DNA from: Candidatus Opimibacter skivensis
Lineage (GTDB): Bacteria > Bacteroidota > Bacteroidia > Chitinophagales > Saprospiraceae
Reading direction: 5' to 3'
Assembly: GCA_016722045.1 (NCBI GenBank)
Contig: JADKGY010000029.1
Span: 496,001-560,000, forward strand
DNA length: 64,000 bases
A model generated the notes under the pieces. That model did not search any database, was not told the DNA's origin, and was given only the letters and a program-made list of their open reading frames with translations. Numbering within the stretch: position 1 is the first letter of the stretch; every line of letters starts with the position of its first letter. Both the position numbers and the translations under genes were made by a program. Positions 48,176 to 58,592 of this stretch are shown in pieces.

Positions 48176-50587
48176 TCAATCATCACTCGTCATCAAAAAT
48201 GCACTCCTCTTCGGCGCAGGCATCACACTTTCCTCCCCTTTCACCGCCTTCCAGATCGCTTCACTGAATAATAAATCAGGATTAAGATCCTCCTTTGAAA
48301 AATCAAACTTATGATACCCTTCAAAACCGGTCGAGTTTGAGGAGTTAATATCATTTAGGTCTATATTAGCCTTGACAGAATAAAACGGCCTTTTATCAAG
48401 CGAATGTGAAAAACATCTCCACATAGGTTCGGCTGCTGCATCATATTGACTCATGGGTGGAAGGCCCAATATCAATTCAATCGTACGCAACATCGATGAT
48501 GTCGAATACATAGTGTGATCCACAAAGTTTCTTTTTACAAATCCACCGGCCACATATGCCGGAGAACGATGGGCATCAACATGGTCACATCCATTCTGTG
48601 CATCATCTTCCAAAATGAATATCGCACACTTATCCCAAATACTACTTTTAGACAGATATTCAACAAACATGCCTACAGCCAAATCATTATCTGCTACATG
48701 CGCAAAAACAGTTGGCCTCCCCTTTTCCATTCCTTCCGTATGGTCCGTTATAAACCGTAGCGTGTTTAATTGAGGCAATTTATTTTCACTTAGCAGGGAT
48801 TCAAAATCTCGTTTCCACTGATGAAAGCGGACAGTGTCTCTCACCGTCATATCCCAACTGGTAAAAAACGGACAAAAATGTCCTTCCAACACTGGAATAT
48901 TTGCTTTGTAGTCATCTGCAAATTCTCCATAAGTTCTATAGGTCACATTGGCACGTTTGCAATAGTCCCATAAAAAACCATCCTTTGGATTCGCGATGGC
49001 CCTGGCGCCTTCTGCATCATAATCTCCACCACGATCACCATACCCTGTGGGCCACGTTTTTTCCAGGTAATCTGTAGCATTGGCCGACAATGACCAGTTG
49101 TGTCCATCGGCACTGACCTCACCATCAACATAAAAATTATCCATCAATACAAATTCATTCGCAAGTTTATGCTGATTAGGAGTTATGTTTTCCCCAAATA
49201 AAACAAGACTGGTATCTCCATTCCCCTGAGGCATATCTCCGAGCACCTGGTCATAAGTCCTGTTTTCTTTAACGACATAGAATACATATTTAATCGGTGA
49301 AGGGTCGCCTACATTCATAGGAATAGGATTGCCTTCTTCACCGTGCGCTTTCATTTCGATGTCTTTACTGAATGGCGTATTCTCATAGACCATTTTAGAA
49401 TATTCAGCTAACTGAGCGGTATTCGGTTCGTCAAGAATGCTCATATTGCCTTTCATCAATCCACCGATATATTCTACTTTTCGCTGGGCCTCAATATCTC
49501 CTTTCTGATAAGCTACGTTCTGTTCTTTATCGGCTGGTTTTGGGCCATTTGGATTTGGAAAGGAAGAATACCCTTTACCATTAGTCACAAATATTTTGTG
49601 ATTTACCACTTTGACATTCGTTGGATACCAACCTACAGGAATGAAGCCTTTTGCTTTACTGGTGCCGATTTTTGAAACATCAAACACGGCCAGTGTATTG
49701 TTATCTGCATTTGCTACATAAAGTGTTTTTTCATCACCGCATAAAGCCAGGCCATTACTTGCAGAGCCCGTAGGCGAATCCGGATATAGCGCTGCATTGA
49801 GCACTTCAAGTACTTTTCGATTTTTTATATCCACGACAGAAACACTGTTGTCGTTCGCATTTGCTACGAACAGATATTTGCCATTTTTGGAAAGTAATAA
49901 TTCATTGGGGTTACTTCCAATGGGTATCGAACTGATTATAGAGTATGAGGCAGGCGAATAGATTAAGATCCTGCTACCTCCCCAAAGAGAAATGTATAAC
50001 TCCTTTGTATCGGGTGATAGTAAACATGTATACGCTTCTGCACCTAATTCAACCTGATGTTCTATTCTTTTTGTAATGAGATCCACAACGTAAAGGGATT
50101 TATTGTCCTTAGTGACAACGTACATTTTATGGTTCCTATCATCGATGTCGATTCCTGCGGGTGAAATTTTTTCAGGCCAGGGCTTCCCCAATAGTATCGT
50201 ATCCCTGATGATTAATTTGTGATTTTCAATCCCATATTTATAAATCCAATTATCGTTTCCTCCGCTGGCGTATAGAAATTTTTCGTCACGGCTAAATTTC
50301 AATCCATACCAGGATTTAGAGATTTCGATATTATCTAAAATGATTTCATTTTGTACATCGATCAATTGAATACTTTGTACACTTTGCCCATTATTAGTAA
50401 CAGCTATCAATTTTTTACTTCCTGAAACAGCTATATTTAACGGCAAATCACCGAGAGGGATTGAATGGCCTGCCGGTGTAAGCGACCATCCATTCGGAAG
50501 AAGCACCTTTTCAGAAGTCTGTGAAAAAAGAAATAACGGAATGCTGAACAGGACAGAAACCAATATATATAAGACGACTTTGATCAT
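48176..50587 (-). CDS. Secreted beta-propeller/phosphoesterase fusion protein
   Basis: An 803-residue exported protein with a signal peptide (VVLYILVSVLFSIPLFLFS). Residues about 40-350 form a YncE/YVTN-type beta-propeller with repeated blades (KLIAVTNNGQSVQSIQLIDV, KYLFVANANDNSVSVVDI, KTLYVANADNNTLAVFDV). Residues about 440-740 are a phosphoesterase of the alkaline-phosphatase superfamily (AcpA/phospholipase C-like): VFYVVKENRTYDQVLGDMPQ, DNFYVDGEVSADGHNWS, IFILEDDAQNGCDHVDAHRS. Relatives cleave phosphomono- or diesters. The metal ligands Asn/Glu and Asp-His appear present. It follows the phosphatase gene at 50605 by 17 bases. No T9SS domain is seen, so it may stay periplasmic. Confidence 0.85.
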   Translation of the reverse strand: MIKVVLYILVSVLFSIPLFLFSQTSEKVLLPNGWSLTPAGHSIPLGDLPLNIAVSGSKKLIAVTNNGQSVQSIQLIDVQNEIILDNIEISKSWYGLKFSRDEKFLYASGGNDNWIYKYGIENHKLIIRDTILLGKPWPEKISPAGIDIDDRNHKMYVVTKDNKSLYVVDLITKRIEHQVELGAEAYTCLLSPDTKELYISLWGGSRILIYSPASYSIISSIPIGSNPNELLLSKNGKYLFVANANDNSVSVVDIKNRKVLEVLNAALYPDSPTGSASNGLALCGDEKTLYVANADNNTLAVFDVSKIGTSKAKGFIPVGWYPTNVKVVNHKIFVTNGKGYSSFPNPNGPKPADKEQNVAYQKGDIEAQRKVEYIGGLMKGNMSILDEPNTAQLAEYSKMVYENTPFSKDIEMKAHGEEGNPIPMNVGDPSPIKYVFYVVKENRTYDQVLGDMPQGNGDTSLVLFGENITPNQHKLANEFVLMDNFYVDGEVSADGHNWSLSANATDYLEKTWPTGYGDRGGDYDAEGARAIANPKDGFLWDYCKRANVTYRTYGEFADDYKANIPVLEGHFCPFFTSWDMTVRDTVRFHQWKRDFESLLSENKLPQLNTLRFITDHTEGMEKGRPTVFAHVADNDLAVGMFVEYLSKSSIWDKCAIFILEDDAQNGCDHVDAHRSPAYVAGGFVKRNFVDHTMYSTSSMLRTIELILGLPPMSQYDAAAEPMWRCFSHSLDKRPFYSVKANIDLNDINSSNSTGFEGYHKFDFSKEDLNPDLLFSEAIWKAVKGEESVMPAPKRSAFLMTSDD

Positions 50588-50604
50588 CCTGCAATATAAA
50601 TAAA

Positions 50605-51678
50605 TTACTTTCCGACTATACTCTCTATTGGACCAATGACCGGTTGATCCGGCTTAAAATCAAATCCAAATAGAGCAGCAAATGTTGTAGCCAATTGTCG
50701 TTGATAGTATTGTTTTGTCTTCTTCACTTCACCAAGCGGCTTTGTGTCCGGACCTATGGCGGCAATCCAGATCTGATCTGAATCTGCAATTTTCTCTCCA
50801 TGCGAGGTCCACTCTTCTTTTACTTTATCACCACGTCCATGATCGCAGGTCACGATTAAAGTCGTATGACCGGCATACTCCGGCATGGATTGAATCAATT
50901 TCCAGAGGTCGGCAAGCATAGCATCTTCTGCATGAGCGCTCTTTAAATATTGATCATACATGCCTTCATGCGCAAAATCATCCGTTTCATCAAAACCTAT
51001 ATAAAGTACTCTTGGATGACTGGCTTTCAAATATTCCCTTGCTCCAAAATAGGTTAATACATCCGGCCGCACATCAAGTGGTCGTGATGAAAGTGTATGC
51101 ATATCACTGATAAGCTTTAATGCAACATTACCTGATTGTATCGTATCATCTGCATTGACATAAATTCCACTTCTAGCTTCATTAAATATATATGGAAAAA
51201 CATCCCAGGATGTGAATGCAGCCACCTTTCCTTTAAACCCCTTTTGCTTATTGATGAATTCAAGTACATTGATGTTTTTATTCAGAATTTTATCATTGGA
51301 ATTGACAGCCGTATCCGGATAACCGGTGAAAATTTCATTATAGCCCGGATAAGAGAAATGGTATTTGTTTGCCACATTGACATTACTTCCCTTAAGCCGA
51401 TTTCCATACAGTTGACCCTGATTTAAAATGGTAGACCACAAAAATGGAAATAATTTTTGCCGACGCTCCTGCACATCTTTGCTCCAATATGTCCTGACGA
51501 TAGATGCCGAATCACGTGTAAATTTCTTATTTACGATCAGGAGTGAATCTACTCCTCCAAATACTTCCTGCCATCGCATCCCATCAAGCGTAACAATAAT
51601 TAAATTTTCTGTCTTCTGTTGTGCCTGAACGGAACAGGTGATGATTAACCCTGTGAGTATTAAAATTAATTTATTCAT
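50605..51678 (-). CDS. Secreted alkaline-phosphatase-superfamily phosphohydrolase
   Basis: A 357-residue exported enzyme with a signal peptide (LILILTGLIITCSVQAQ). VTLDGMRWQEVFGG supplies the first metal-binding Asp; YPGYNEIFTGYPDTAV is the nucleophile region; GFDETDDFAHEGMYDQYLKS gives the Asp and His ligands; VTCDHGRGD the final Asp-His pair. The layout matches type I phosphodiesterase/phosphopentomutase-like enzymes and phosphonoacetate hydrolase relatives. The substrate is not determinable by eye. It lies between a palindromic terminator after susD and the propeller-phosphoesterase gene, so the two enzymes likely form their own transcription unit. Confidence 0.85.
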   Translation of the reverse strand: MNKLILILTGLIITCSVQAQQKTENLIIVTLDGMRWQEVFGGVDSLLIVNKKFTRDSASIVRTYWSKDVQERRQKLFPFLWSTILNQGQLYGNRLKGSNVNVANKYHFSYPGYNEIFTGYPDTAVNSNDKILNKNINVLEFINKQKGFKGKVAAFTSWDVFPYIFNEARSGIYVNADDTIQSGNVALKLISDMHTLSSRPLDVRPDVLTYFGAREYLKASHPRVLYIGFDETDDFAHEGMYDQYLKSAHAEDAMLADLWKLIQSMPEYAGHTTLIVTCDHGRGDKVKEEWTSHGEKIADSDQIWIAAIGPDTKPLGEVKKTKQYYQRQLATTFAALFGFDFKPDQPVIGPIESIVGK

Positions 51679-51740
51679 ATGGCAGTTTTAAATGCGAAAA
51701 TTTTATTTGCGAGGCATTCAGGTATTTTATCATTCAATAA

Positions 51741-51792
51741 TAAAAAATAATAGTACGGACAGGTCGCGACCTGTCCGTACTATTATTTTTTA
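51741..51792. terminator. Perfect 52-bp palindrome overlapping the susD stop codon
   Basis: Every base from 51741 to 51766 pairs with 51767 to 51792, centred on GTCGCGAC, with GGACAGGT/ACCTGTCC inner arms and A/T-rich ends (TAAAAAATAATAG). The last three bases form the TAA of susD read on the minus strand. It can act as an intrinsic terminator in both directions because each end supplies a U-rich tail. Confidence 0.85.
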
Positions 51793-53373
51793 TTTGATCA
51801 ACCACATCACCGCATTAATATCATCACTTCCCCCATACTGTCTTGATAGCGCTTCTGAGAGATTGGTACTATTAGTAGATATTTCATTAGATGGGTATTG
51901 ATACCTCATCGGTATGACACCCCCATTGCCGGAGCCGGGTCCTGCATCAAATGTCGGAACACCCGTTCTGCGCCATTGATAATAACCCTGCAATCCTGAA
52001 TTACGGGCAAAGGCAAGATACTTCTGTAAAAGGATTTGATTCAATCCTTCCTGATTATTCCCTTTGTATTTCACCAGCGGTTGATTGAAATAATTTGCGA
52101 AACTGAAGTGAACAGTATATGGAATGTTGCTAAAATCGACAGCCTGTATATTGACCACGTTAGCCCCATCCTTTATTCCATAAAAATCCCACATCGCCGT
52201 GATTCCATTTTTATACCAGGTTTCAGCATCACCACTGATCCAGCCTCGATTGATAGCCTCCGCCACAGAAAAACAAACTTCAGGATAACTTAAAATGAAA
52301 GTTGGTTCAGCAGTATAGGTTGTATAGAAGTAATGATAATTGTACAAAGAGATCAGATGATCAGAAGATTGTGTAGCCAGTGCACTGATGTCATCACCTG
52401 ATCTGCCGCCCGCATACGATTGATAAGAAGTATCACTGAAACCAAGTCCACGCGCAGGTTCAGCGATGATCATCGCACGAAGGTCATGCAGTTGACTGAG
52501 ATTATTCAATAATGTCGCAGCTATATTCAGACGACCTGCATTATTACCAAAATTACCAGGATTGTCAGGATAATAATTATATGCACTGTTGTACACATAC
52601 TGGAGATTATCAGCATTGCTTGTGAAAATCGGATATTCAGCAGGATTATTGATTATCTCGGCAAATTTCTGTTTGACATTAAGATCAGCATCATCCGCAT
52701 GTTTACTCAATTCAATCAGCACTCTTAATGTATAGGAGTTGATTACTTTCTGCCATTGGATAAGAGCATCACGTCCACTGGAACCATTGACTGGATTACT
52801 GAGACGTTCTTTATAATAGAAGTCACCTGAAAATTCAAGGAAGCCATTATTGATGAGTGTGGTCAATAATACGTTAGCAGAATCAAGCCATACCAGTGAT
52901 TGCTTAAAAATTTCTTTCTGCGTATCATATTTGGGTGAAGGATTATTCAGTCCCTTCAATGCTTCATTCATGGGAAGGTCACCTACCTTTTCTGTCATAT
53001 CCACAAAGTAGAAGGCACGGAAAAATAAACCTAAAGCATGATAAGGATTATCATCAGTCCCTGCGAGTCTTCTCGCTTCTGCTTCCATGGCTTCTACATT
53101 TCGCAGTGTACCATACTTCAGACCGGCACTCCCGCTCCAATACTGGTTGAGCCCATAATACGTATAATTGGAAATAATGAATTGACAAGCTTTATCTACA
53201 TCTCCACCGGGTAAGACCACCATATCATTTAAGATTGTAGGCAATATTAAACTGGGAGGTACCTGCAATGGCAGATTATCATTGGTAGAATATTCATCAA
53301 AATATTTACTACAGCCGGTTGACATCACCAGTGCTGATAATATGAAGAGCATGAGAACGTGTATCGATTTCAT
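51790..53373 (-). CDS. SusD/RagB-family nutrient-binding lipoprotein
   Basis: A 527-residue outer-membrane lipoprotein that caps its SusC partner and binds nutrient. The signal MLFILSALVMSTGCSKYFDE has a lipobox ending at Cys21. The body is the SusD-like helical TPR fold of the SusD_2 kind: YTYYGLNQYWSG, LFFRAFYFVDMTEKVGDLP (the conserved first helices with DxPy-type pattern), QKVINSYTLRVLIELSKHAD and SYPEVCFSVAEAINRGWISG. Such subfamilies often go with non-glycan substrates, which is a weak inference. It follows susC by 52 bases in the same operon. Confidence 0.9.
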   Translation of the reverse strand: MKSIHVLMLFILSALVMSTGCSKYFDEYSTNDNLPLQVPPSLILPTILNDMVVLPGGDVDKACQFIISNYTYYGLNQYWSGSAGLKYGTLRNVEAMEAEARRLAGTDDNPYHALGLFFRAFYFVDMTEKVGDLPMNEALKGLNNPSPKYDTQKEIFKQSLVWLDSANVLLTTLINNGFLEFSGDFYYKERLSNPVNGSSGRDALIQWQKVINSYTLRVLIELSKHADDADLNVKQKFAEIINNPAEYPIFTSNADNLQYVYNSAYNYYPDNPGNFGNNAGRLNIAATLLNNLSQLHDLRAMIIAEPARGLGFSDTSYQSYAGGRSGDDISALATQSSDHLISLYNYHYFYTTYTAEPTFILSYPEVCFSVAEAINRGWISGDAETWYKNGITAMWDFYGIKDGANVVNIQAVDFSNIPYTVHFSFANYFNQPLVKYKGNNQEGLNQILLQKYLAFARNSGLQGYYQWRRTGVPTFDAGPGSGNGGVIPMRYQYPSNEISTNSTNLSEALSRQYGGSDDINAVMWLIK

Positions 53374-53425
53374 ATAATTGATTTAAATGCTGATAAATAA
53401 GATAATGTAGCCGTCATGTTCCGGG

Positions 53426-56400
53426 TTAGAATACCAGGTTTACATTGACGCCATAGCTTCTTGTCGTAGGTGTCTGCAGATCATATTCAAGTCTCGATGT
53501 ACCAAATGCATCTCTGCCCGGATATTGATCCACATCAATATCATGAAACGCTTTGGGAAAGAAATAAAGCAGATTTCTTCCCACGATCGAGATATCCATC
53601 TTAGTGATTTTTGCTTTATGTAGAAATTTTTCAGGAAAGGAAAAGGTGAAAACAACTTCACGCAGTTTAGCATAGGTTTTATCCACCATGGTATGCTGAG
53701 GATCATTGTAGAAACTGCTTATATAATCCTGTATCCAGAGAGGTGCAGTTTTGTTTTGTGTGAATACGAGTTGGCTGGCATTTGTGATCACTCCTGTGAT
53801 TGGATCATATGCAATAGCGGGACTTCCTGCTGCCAATTGCACACCATCTCCACCAAGTATGGGCAAACCATTTGCACCATAGGCTCCTGTGTAATCAGCT
53901 TCACCCCAATGTTGTGATTCATATAACCGGGCTTCACCCAGGACTCCTTCATTCGTATTCGCTCCGCGTCCGCCTTCTGTCATTTTACGCAATACCCTGT
54001 CCTGAATCTTGCCGCCCACCATGCCATCAAACTGGAATGATAAACTGAAAGCTTTGTATGAGAATTTATTGTTGATGCCCCACGACCAATCCGGATCAGC
54101 ATGACCCAGATACTGGGCTTTGGGGAGATAGATCGGGAATCCTGATTCATCATGGATGACTTTACCATCTGGAGTCAACGCTTCATATTTTCCAAACAAT
54201 TGATCGACACGATCTCCGATATGATATGGATATCCTGTGCCATTGGAAACTTCAGTTGCATCCCCTGCAAATGCTGAAAAAACTTCCTTATAAGTTCCCC
54301 AGTTGACGAGCACATCCCATGTCACGCCATTCGCAGATTTAAGCGGTGTACCATTAATTGAAATTTCACCACCTGTTCTTTTTGTTTCTCCTCCGTTCGT
54401 CAGGAAATAACTAAGGCCGCTGGCTTCAGACAGATACTGTTTCGAAATATTCGGTCCATCCTGATATTGAAAATATGTAGCACTCAATCCTAATCGATAT
54501 CCAAGGAATCGCATATCAAGGCCAAACTCATAGTTACTTCTTGATGAAGGATTGATATTAGGATTGATAACATAATTAGGAGAACTCGCTTCCGTTTTAT
54601 TATTGTATCCCGGGAAAGTTGCGTAAGGTGGTGTTGACAATCCATAATTTGGTCCACCATAAGGAGTATAATAAGCATTACCATACCCAACAGGGCTTCC
54701 GACTCCAAGACTTTGAAATGCTGTGCCTGCATAACTATCGGTACCACCTCCCTTCACATTCGCATAGCTTCCTCTGACCTTCAGGAAAGAAATGCCTTTG
54801 GGCATATCAATATATTCAGAAAGAACTGAACTTAATGTCACAGAAGGATAGAAACCGGTATTGTTACCCGATGGCAATGCTGATGATTCATCTACACGAC
54901 CGGTGGTTGAGATTGTAAAATATCTTTTATAGGTTAGATCCACTGAATAATATCCACTCAACAATAAAAGCTGAGAGCCAAAGGAATAGGATCTGATAGG
55001 TAATAATGTATTTGCAAACGTATATACATTTGGTATGATCAATTGATTGGTGCTGGTATAATTGGATGAGTAGCGCATATTTCTGGCAGACCCACCGACA
55101 AATGCACTGAGTGAAATACCGCTGTTACCAATATTTTCTTTGTTATATCTGAGGAGTAATTCTGTGTTGTTTTCCCAAAGATCTCTTCTGTCCTCACGAT
55201 AGTTACCATGGTTATGTTCATCACCATATGGATGAGCAGAGAAAGGCAATTTTTCAGTCCTGAGTAGATTATAAGTAGTCACATTGGATCTGAGCATTAC
55301 ATCCAGATCGCTATTTAATTTGTACGTGATGGCTGCCCATCCATACAGATCATTCTTATAATGTCCTCTCAACCATTCATAGCTGCTGAAATACGGATTG
55401 TGATAACGTTTGTATTCCACAAAATTGGATTGTATACCTTTTTTACCCGGTTGCCAGTAATTGACAATATTAGGATCGTTGATATCCCAGTCAGCACCAG
55501 TCCAGATATCAATATTGTAAATGATACTGTTCGGACCATACACCACATCAGGAATATTATCTGTGAGCTGCCGGTTATAATTAATATTAGCTTCCACTTT
55601 AAATCTATCCGAAACATCATAACTTCCAAAAACATTAAAGTTGTTAGTATTCAAATGTGTATTTGGTGTGATACCTGTTTGATTCGTGTTGGTCACTGAC
55701 ATTCGTACACTGGCGCGATCAGTAACTGAAGAAAAATTTATGTTATTCGTAGTCAGCACACCGGTCTGTAAAAAATTGGCCAGGTTGTCCTTACCTCTTG
55801 CAACCCATGGAGTAGGCTCAATATGTCCTGTATAGGTTTGACCATTTTGAAATGTGGTCACATAATTTTTTGTAACATCATATTTACCATCATACTGAGG
55901 TAATAATGTTCCATCCAGACGGGGCCCCCATACATCATAATCTTTATCATTCACACCTGAACCTGTAGCATTACTGTTATAATCACCAAAAGCATATCGC
56001 TGATAGTCGCCGGCTCCATACTCATCCTGGACTTTTGGAATAGCCACAAATCCTTTATTGAACTGGGTACTGCTGTTTACTTCGACGGTGAATCCCTTAG
56101 CATTCTTCTTACCCCTTTTTGTCTCGATCAGGATAGCTCCATTGATACCGCGACTTCCATATAGTGCAGCAGCCGTAGGGCCTTTCAATACAGTGTACGT
56201 CTCAATATCATCAGGGCTTATATTCCATGTATCAGAGTTGATCGGAATGCCATCCACTACATAAAAATTGATAGGCGAACCTCGAAGCAGGACTGTAGGT
56301 GCAGCGAGCAATTCCTGGTTGATACCAACATTCAATCCGGCGACCTTTCCTACTAATTGATTGACTGGATTTGATTCCCTGGCTTTCAACAGATCATCTC

Positions 56401-56800
56401 CCTTAACTTCCTGTACAGAATAACCAAGACGCTTTGCTTCCTTTTTAATGCCAAATGCCGTAACAATTACAGCATTCAGATATTTTGTCAATGGCGATAA
56501 CAGGATTTCAACCTTATCCTCATTGACTACCTGTATGACTTTATTATCATATCCTAAAATACTCACTGTAAGTCCATCACCTTTAGATGAGGCAATTGAA
56601 AAATTACCTTCAGCATCAGTCGAAACTACAGCAGAAGAAAAGGCGCTTGTCACAATGGCATCAAATACAGGCGTGTTCGTAGTGGAATCAATGACTCGTC
56701 CTGTCAACTGGAATCCTTGTGCATGTCCACTAAAAAATAAAAAAAGGAATAATCCGAACGAAAGTATTCCTCTTATCGCATTTCGTTTTGTCTGGCACAT
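53426..56800 (-). CDS. SusC/RagA TonB-dependent outer-membrane transporter
   Basis: A 1124-residue TonB-dependent transporter. The signal peptide (ILSFGLFLFLFFSGHAQG) is followed by a carboxypeptidase-D-regulatory-like domain (residues about 30-110, FQLTGRVIDSTTNTPVFDAI), a plug domain with VIVTAFGIKKEAKRLGYSVQ and YTVLKGPTAAALYGSRGING, then a long beta-barrel (many alternating aromatic strands) ending in an aromatic terminal strand (SYGVNVNLVF). The spacing and motifs are those of SusC rather than siderophore receptors. It heads the operon, with a -7 box 23 bases upstream, and faces the phosphonate-type operon across a 620-bp region. Confidence 0.93.
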   Translation of the reverse strand: MCQTKRNAIRGILSFGLFLFLFFSGHAQGFQLTGRVIDSTTNTPVFDAIVTSAFSSAVVSTDAEGNFSIASSKGDGLTVSILGYDNKVIQVVNEDKVEILLSPLTKYLNAVIVTAFGIKKEAKRLGYSVQEVKGDDLLKARESNPVNQLVGKVAGLNVGINQELLAAPTVLLRGSPINFYVVDGIPINSDTWNISPDDIETYTVLKGPTAAALYGSRGINGAILIETKRGKKNAKGFTVEVNSSTQFNKGFVAIPKVQDEYGAGDYQRYAFGDYNSNATGSGVNDKDYDVWGPRLDGTLLPQYDGKYDVTKNYVTTFQNGQTYTGHIEPTPWVARGKDNLANFLQTGVLTTNNINFSSVTDRASVRMSVTNTNQTGITPNTHLNTNNFNVFGSYDVSDRFKVEANINYNRQLTDNIPDVVYGPNSIIYNIDIWTGADWDINDPNIVNYWQPGKKGIQSNFVEYKRYHNPYFSSYEWLRGHYKNDLYGWAAITYKLNSDLDVMLRSNVTTYNLLRTEKLPFSAHPYGDEHNHGNYREDRRDLWENNTELLLRYNKENIGNSGISLSAFVGGSARNMRYSSNYTSTNQLIIPNVYTFANTLLPIRSYSFGSQLLLLSGYYSVDLTYKRYFTISTTGRVDESSALPSGNNTGFYPSVTLSSVLSEYIDMPKGISFLKVRGSYANVKGGGTDSYAGTAFQSLGVGSPVGYGNAYYTPYGGPNYGLSTPPYATFPGYNNKTEASSPNYVINPNINPSSRSNYEFGLDMRFLGYRLGLSATYFQYQDGPNISKQYLSEASGLSYFLTNGGETKRTGGEISINGTPLKSANGVTWDVLVNWGTYKEVFSAFAGDATEVSNGTGYPYHIGDRVDQLFGKYEALTPDGKVIHDESGFPIYLPKAQYLGHADPDWSWGINNKFSYKAFSLSFQFDGMVGGKIQDRVLRKMTEGGRGANTNEGVLGEARLYESQHWGEADYTGAYGANGLPILGGDGVQLAAGSPAIAYDPITGVITNASQLVFTQNKTAPLWIQDYISSFYNDPQHTMVDKTYAKLREVVFTFSFPEKFLHKAKITKMDISIVGRNLLYFFPKAFHDIDVDQYPGRDAFGTSRLEYDLQTPTTRSYGVNVNLVF

Positions 56801-56823
56801 AAAATATATTTTTTTAGAAGCGC

Positions 56824-56831
56824 CAAAACTA
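56824..56831 (-). promoter_or_regulatory. -7 box for the susCD operon
   Basis: On the minus strand this reads TAGTTTTG, an exact TAnnTTTG match, with 23 bases to the susC ATG. No TTTG is found at the -33 distance, suggesting an activator-dependent promoter (inference). Confidence 0.5.
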
Positions 56832-57422
56832 CTTGCTAATTGATCGGTTGTATAAGAAAGCGGATAAACAAATGGTTAAGTATTCGTAATATTAATATAC
56901 AGAAATAAAAAATCAGAAATGATGTCATCTTGGACACATTTATTTCCAGACTTATTGCCACAAAACCTCTATATCGATTACTTCACAGCGCGCTGAGGCC
57001 TAACTATTCTCACATTATTCATTTCAATTTTCACACAACTGCATTTGACAAAAAATGGAAAACCAAATACAATATTAAGATCAGGTAAAGTATCTTTTGG
57101 GGCTATCATAGTGAATTCAATCCTTGAATTTCGTCCATAATTCCTTGTTAATTTGATACGTATGATGCATCCACTCAAATGATGATTTAAATACAGACTT
57201 TGACTTTTTAAAATAATTGTCACATCAATGCCAAATTAATTTACTAAAAAATAAAACAGGATTTGCATTCATTCAACAATGGATGTTCCATTTTTGCATC
57301 AGACAATAACCATAGGAATTTTAGGATTGGTTTTGTGATTCTCTTAAATGATCTCTTCATACCTGATCATGACAAGCTCACTATACCTGGCTTCGATATG
57401 ATGCCTATTTAATAACTAACCT
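56832..57422. other. Divergent control region between susC and the FAD oxidoreductase
   Basis: About 590 bases with no convincing gene. A minus-strand frame at 56978-57223 could encode 81 residues but opens with GTG after a nearby stop and matches nothing I know, so I leave it as doubtful. The region is A/T-rich and long for this genome, and must carry the promoters for both transcription units. I could not identify a repressor-type palindrome. No regulator gene is present in the cluster. Confidence 0.5.
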
Positions 57423-58592
57423 ATGCCCTACAAGGACAAATATGATCTTATCATCGTAGGTGGTGGCGTGTTAGGCACGTTTTCAGCATATCATGCATTG
57501 AGACTCGGAAAGTCAGTGGCTTTGATCGAACGAAACAAAACACCCCAGGAAGCCACAGTCAGAAATTTCGGCCAGATCGTTCCCTCCGGACTAAATCAGG
57601 AATGGAAAAAATTCGGTTTTAAAAGTCTTGAGATTTATAAACAGTTGCAATCCATTCATGATTTTACTGTCAGGTCTCATGGAAGCTATTATGTGGCATC
57701 CAATGAAGATGAAGTGACACTGCTTCATGAATTGTTGCAAACAGATAAATCCATTGATTATGAATCTAAAATCTTATCTGCCAGGGAGGCCTGTGAAAGA
57801 TTACCAGGATTAAAATCTCAATACTGCGCAGAAGCTCTTCATTATCCGGAAGAGGTTTCTGTTGATCCCAGAAAAATGATTTCTCTCGTGATCGATTACT
57901 TAACAGAGGTCTATCAACTCACATATCTCCCTTATACAATTGCTCAGCATTTTGAATTAGATGCCAACGGGGATTGTCAGATCACTACGAATACAAAAAT
58001 CAAATTAACCGCCGAACAATTATTAATCTGTAATGGTGTTGAATTCCAGCTCCTGTTTCCTGAATATTACCTGAATGAAGAAACGGAATGTGTCAAAATA
58101 CATATGATGATGACTAAGCCACAATCTTCATTGCGTTTTTATGGAAACGTACTCACCGGACTTTCTATTCGCAGATATGAAGCGTTCAGGGAATGTCCCT
58201 CCTATTCTTTAATCGTTGAAAAAAATGCTGCTGATCCAAGAATTAAACAATGGGGTATTCATATTCTATTCAAACAAACAGACAATGGCCAAATCATCAT
58301 CGGTGATTCACATCACTATGCCGACGCACATGACAAAGAAGAACTTGGTTTCGATAACCAACAAGATGTGAACGAGTACATTCTCGATCTTGCAAAAGAA
58401 ATATTTGACCTGGAAACTTATCAAATAGATACGACTTGGACCGGCATATACTCCCAGGCCAAAAAGGTTGATATCATTTCTAAATCTATCGAAGGCAAAA
58501 TTCATATTCTCAATGCCATCGGCGGGAAAGGCATGACAGCGGGACCTGGCTACACCTATTATCATATACGAAAACTTTTTGGACATGATTGA
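57423..58592 (+). CDS. FAD-dependent oxidoreductase, TIGR03364 type (phosphonate-associated)
   Basis: A 389-residue DAO-fold flavoprotein. The Rossmann loop VGGGVLGTFSAYHAL (residues about 12-26) and the ERNKTPQEATVRNFGQIVPS stretch, in which the family's conserved RNFG follows the FAD-binding Glu, point to the TIGR03364 group. As I recall, members of that group occur with phosphonatases and are thought to oxidise aminoalkylphosphonates such as 2-aminoethylphosphonate or its N-methyl form. The C-terminus IHILNAIGGKGMTAGPGYT closes the FAD site. The gene overlaps the HAD hydrolase by eight bases, supporting a product-to-substrate relation: the oxidase would yield phosphonoacetaldehyde. Confidence 0.8.
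   Translation: MPYKDKYDLIIVGGGVLGTFSAYHALRLGKSVALIERNKTPQEATVRNFGQIVPSGLNQEWKKFGFKSLEIYKQLQSIHDFTVRSHGSYYVASNEDEVTLLHELLQTDKSIDYESKILSAREACERLPGLKSQYCAEALHYPEEVSVDPRKMISLVIDYLTEVYQLTYLPYTIAQHFELDANGDCQITTNTKIKLTAEQLLICNGVEFQLLFPEYYLNEETECVKIHMMMTKPQSSLRFYGNVLTGLSIRRYEAFRECPSYSLIVEKNAADPRIKQWGIHILFKQTDNGQIIIGDSHHYADAHDKEELGFDNQQDVNEYILDLAKEIFDLETYQIDTTWTGIYSQAKKVDIISKSIEGKIHILNAIGGKGMTAGPGYTYYHIRKLFGHD

Noticed and set aside
56978..57223. An 81-codon minus-strand frame in the susC/oxidoreductase spacer
   Set aside because: GTG start close after a stop, no recognisable motif, and location in a probable divergent control region; kept only as a remark.
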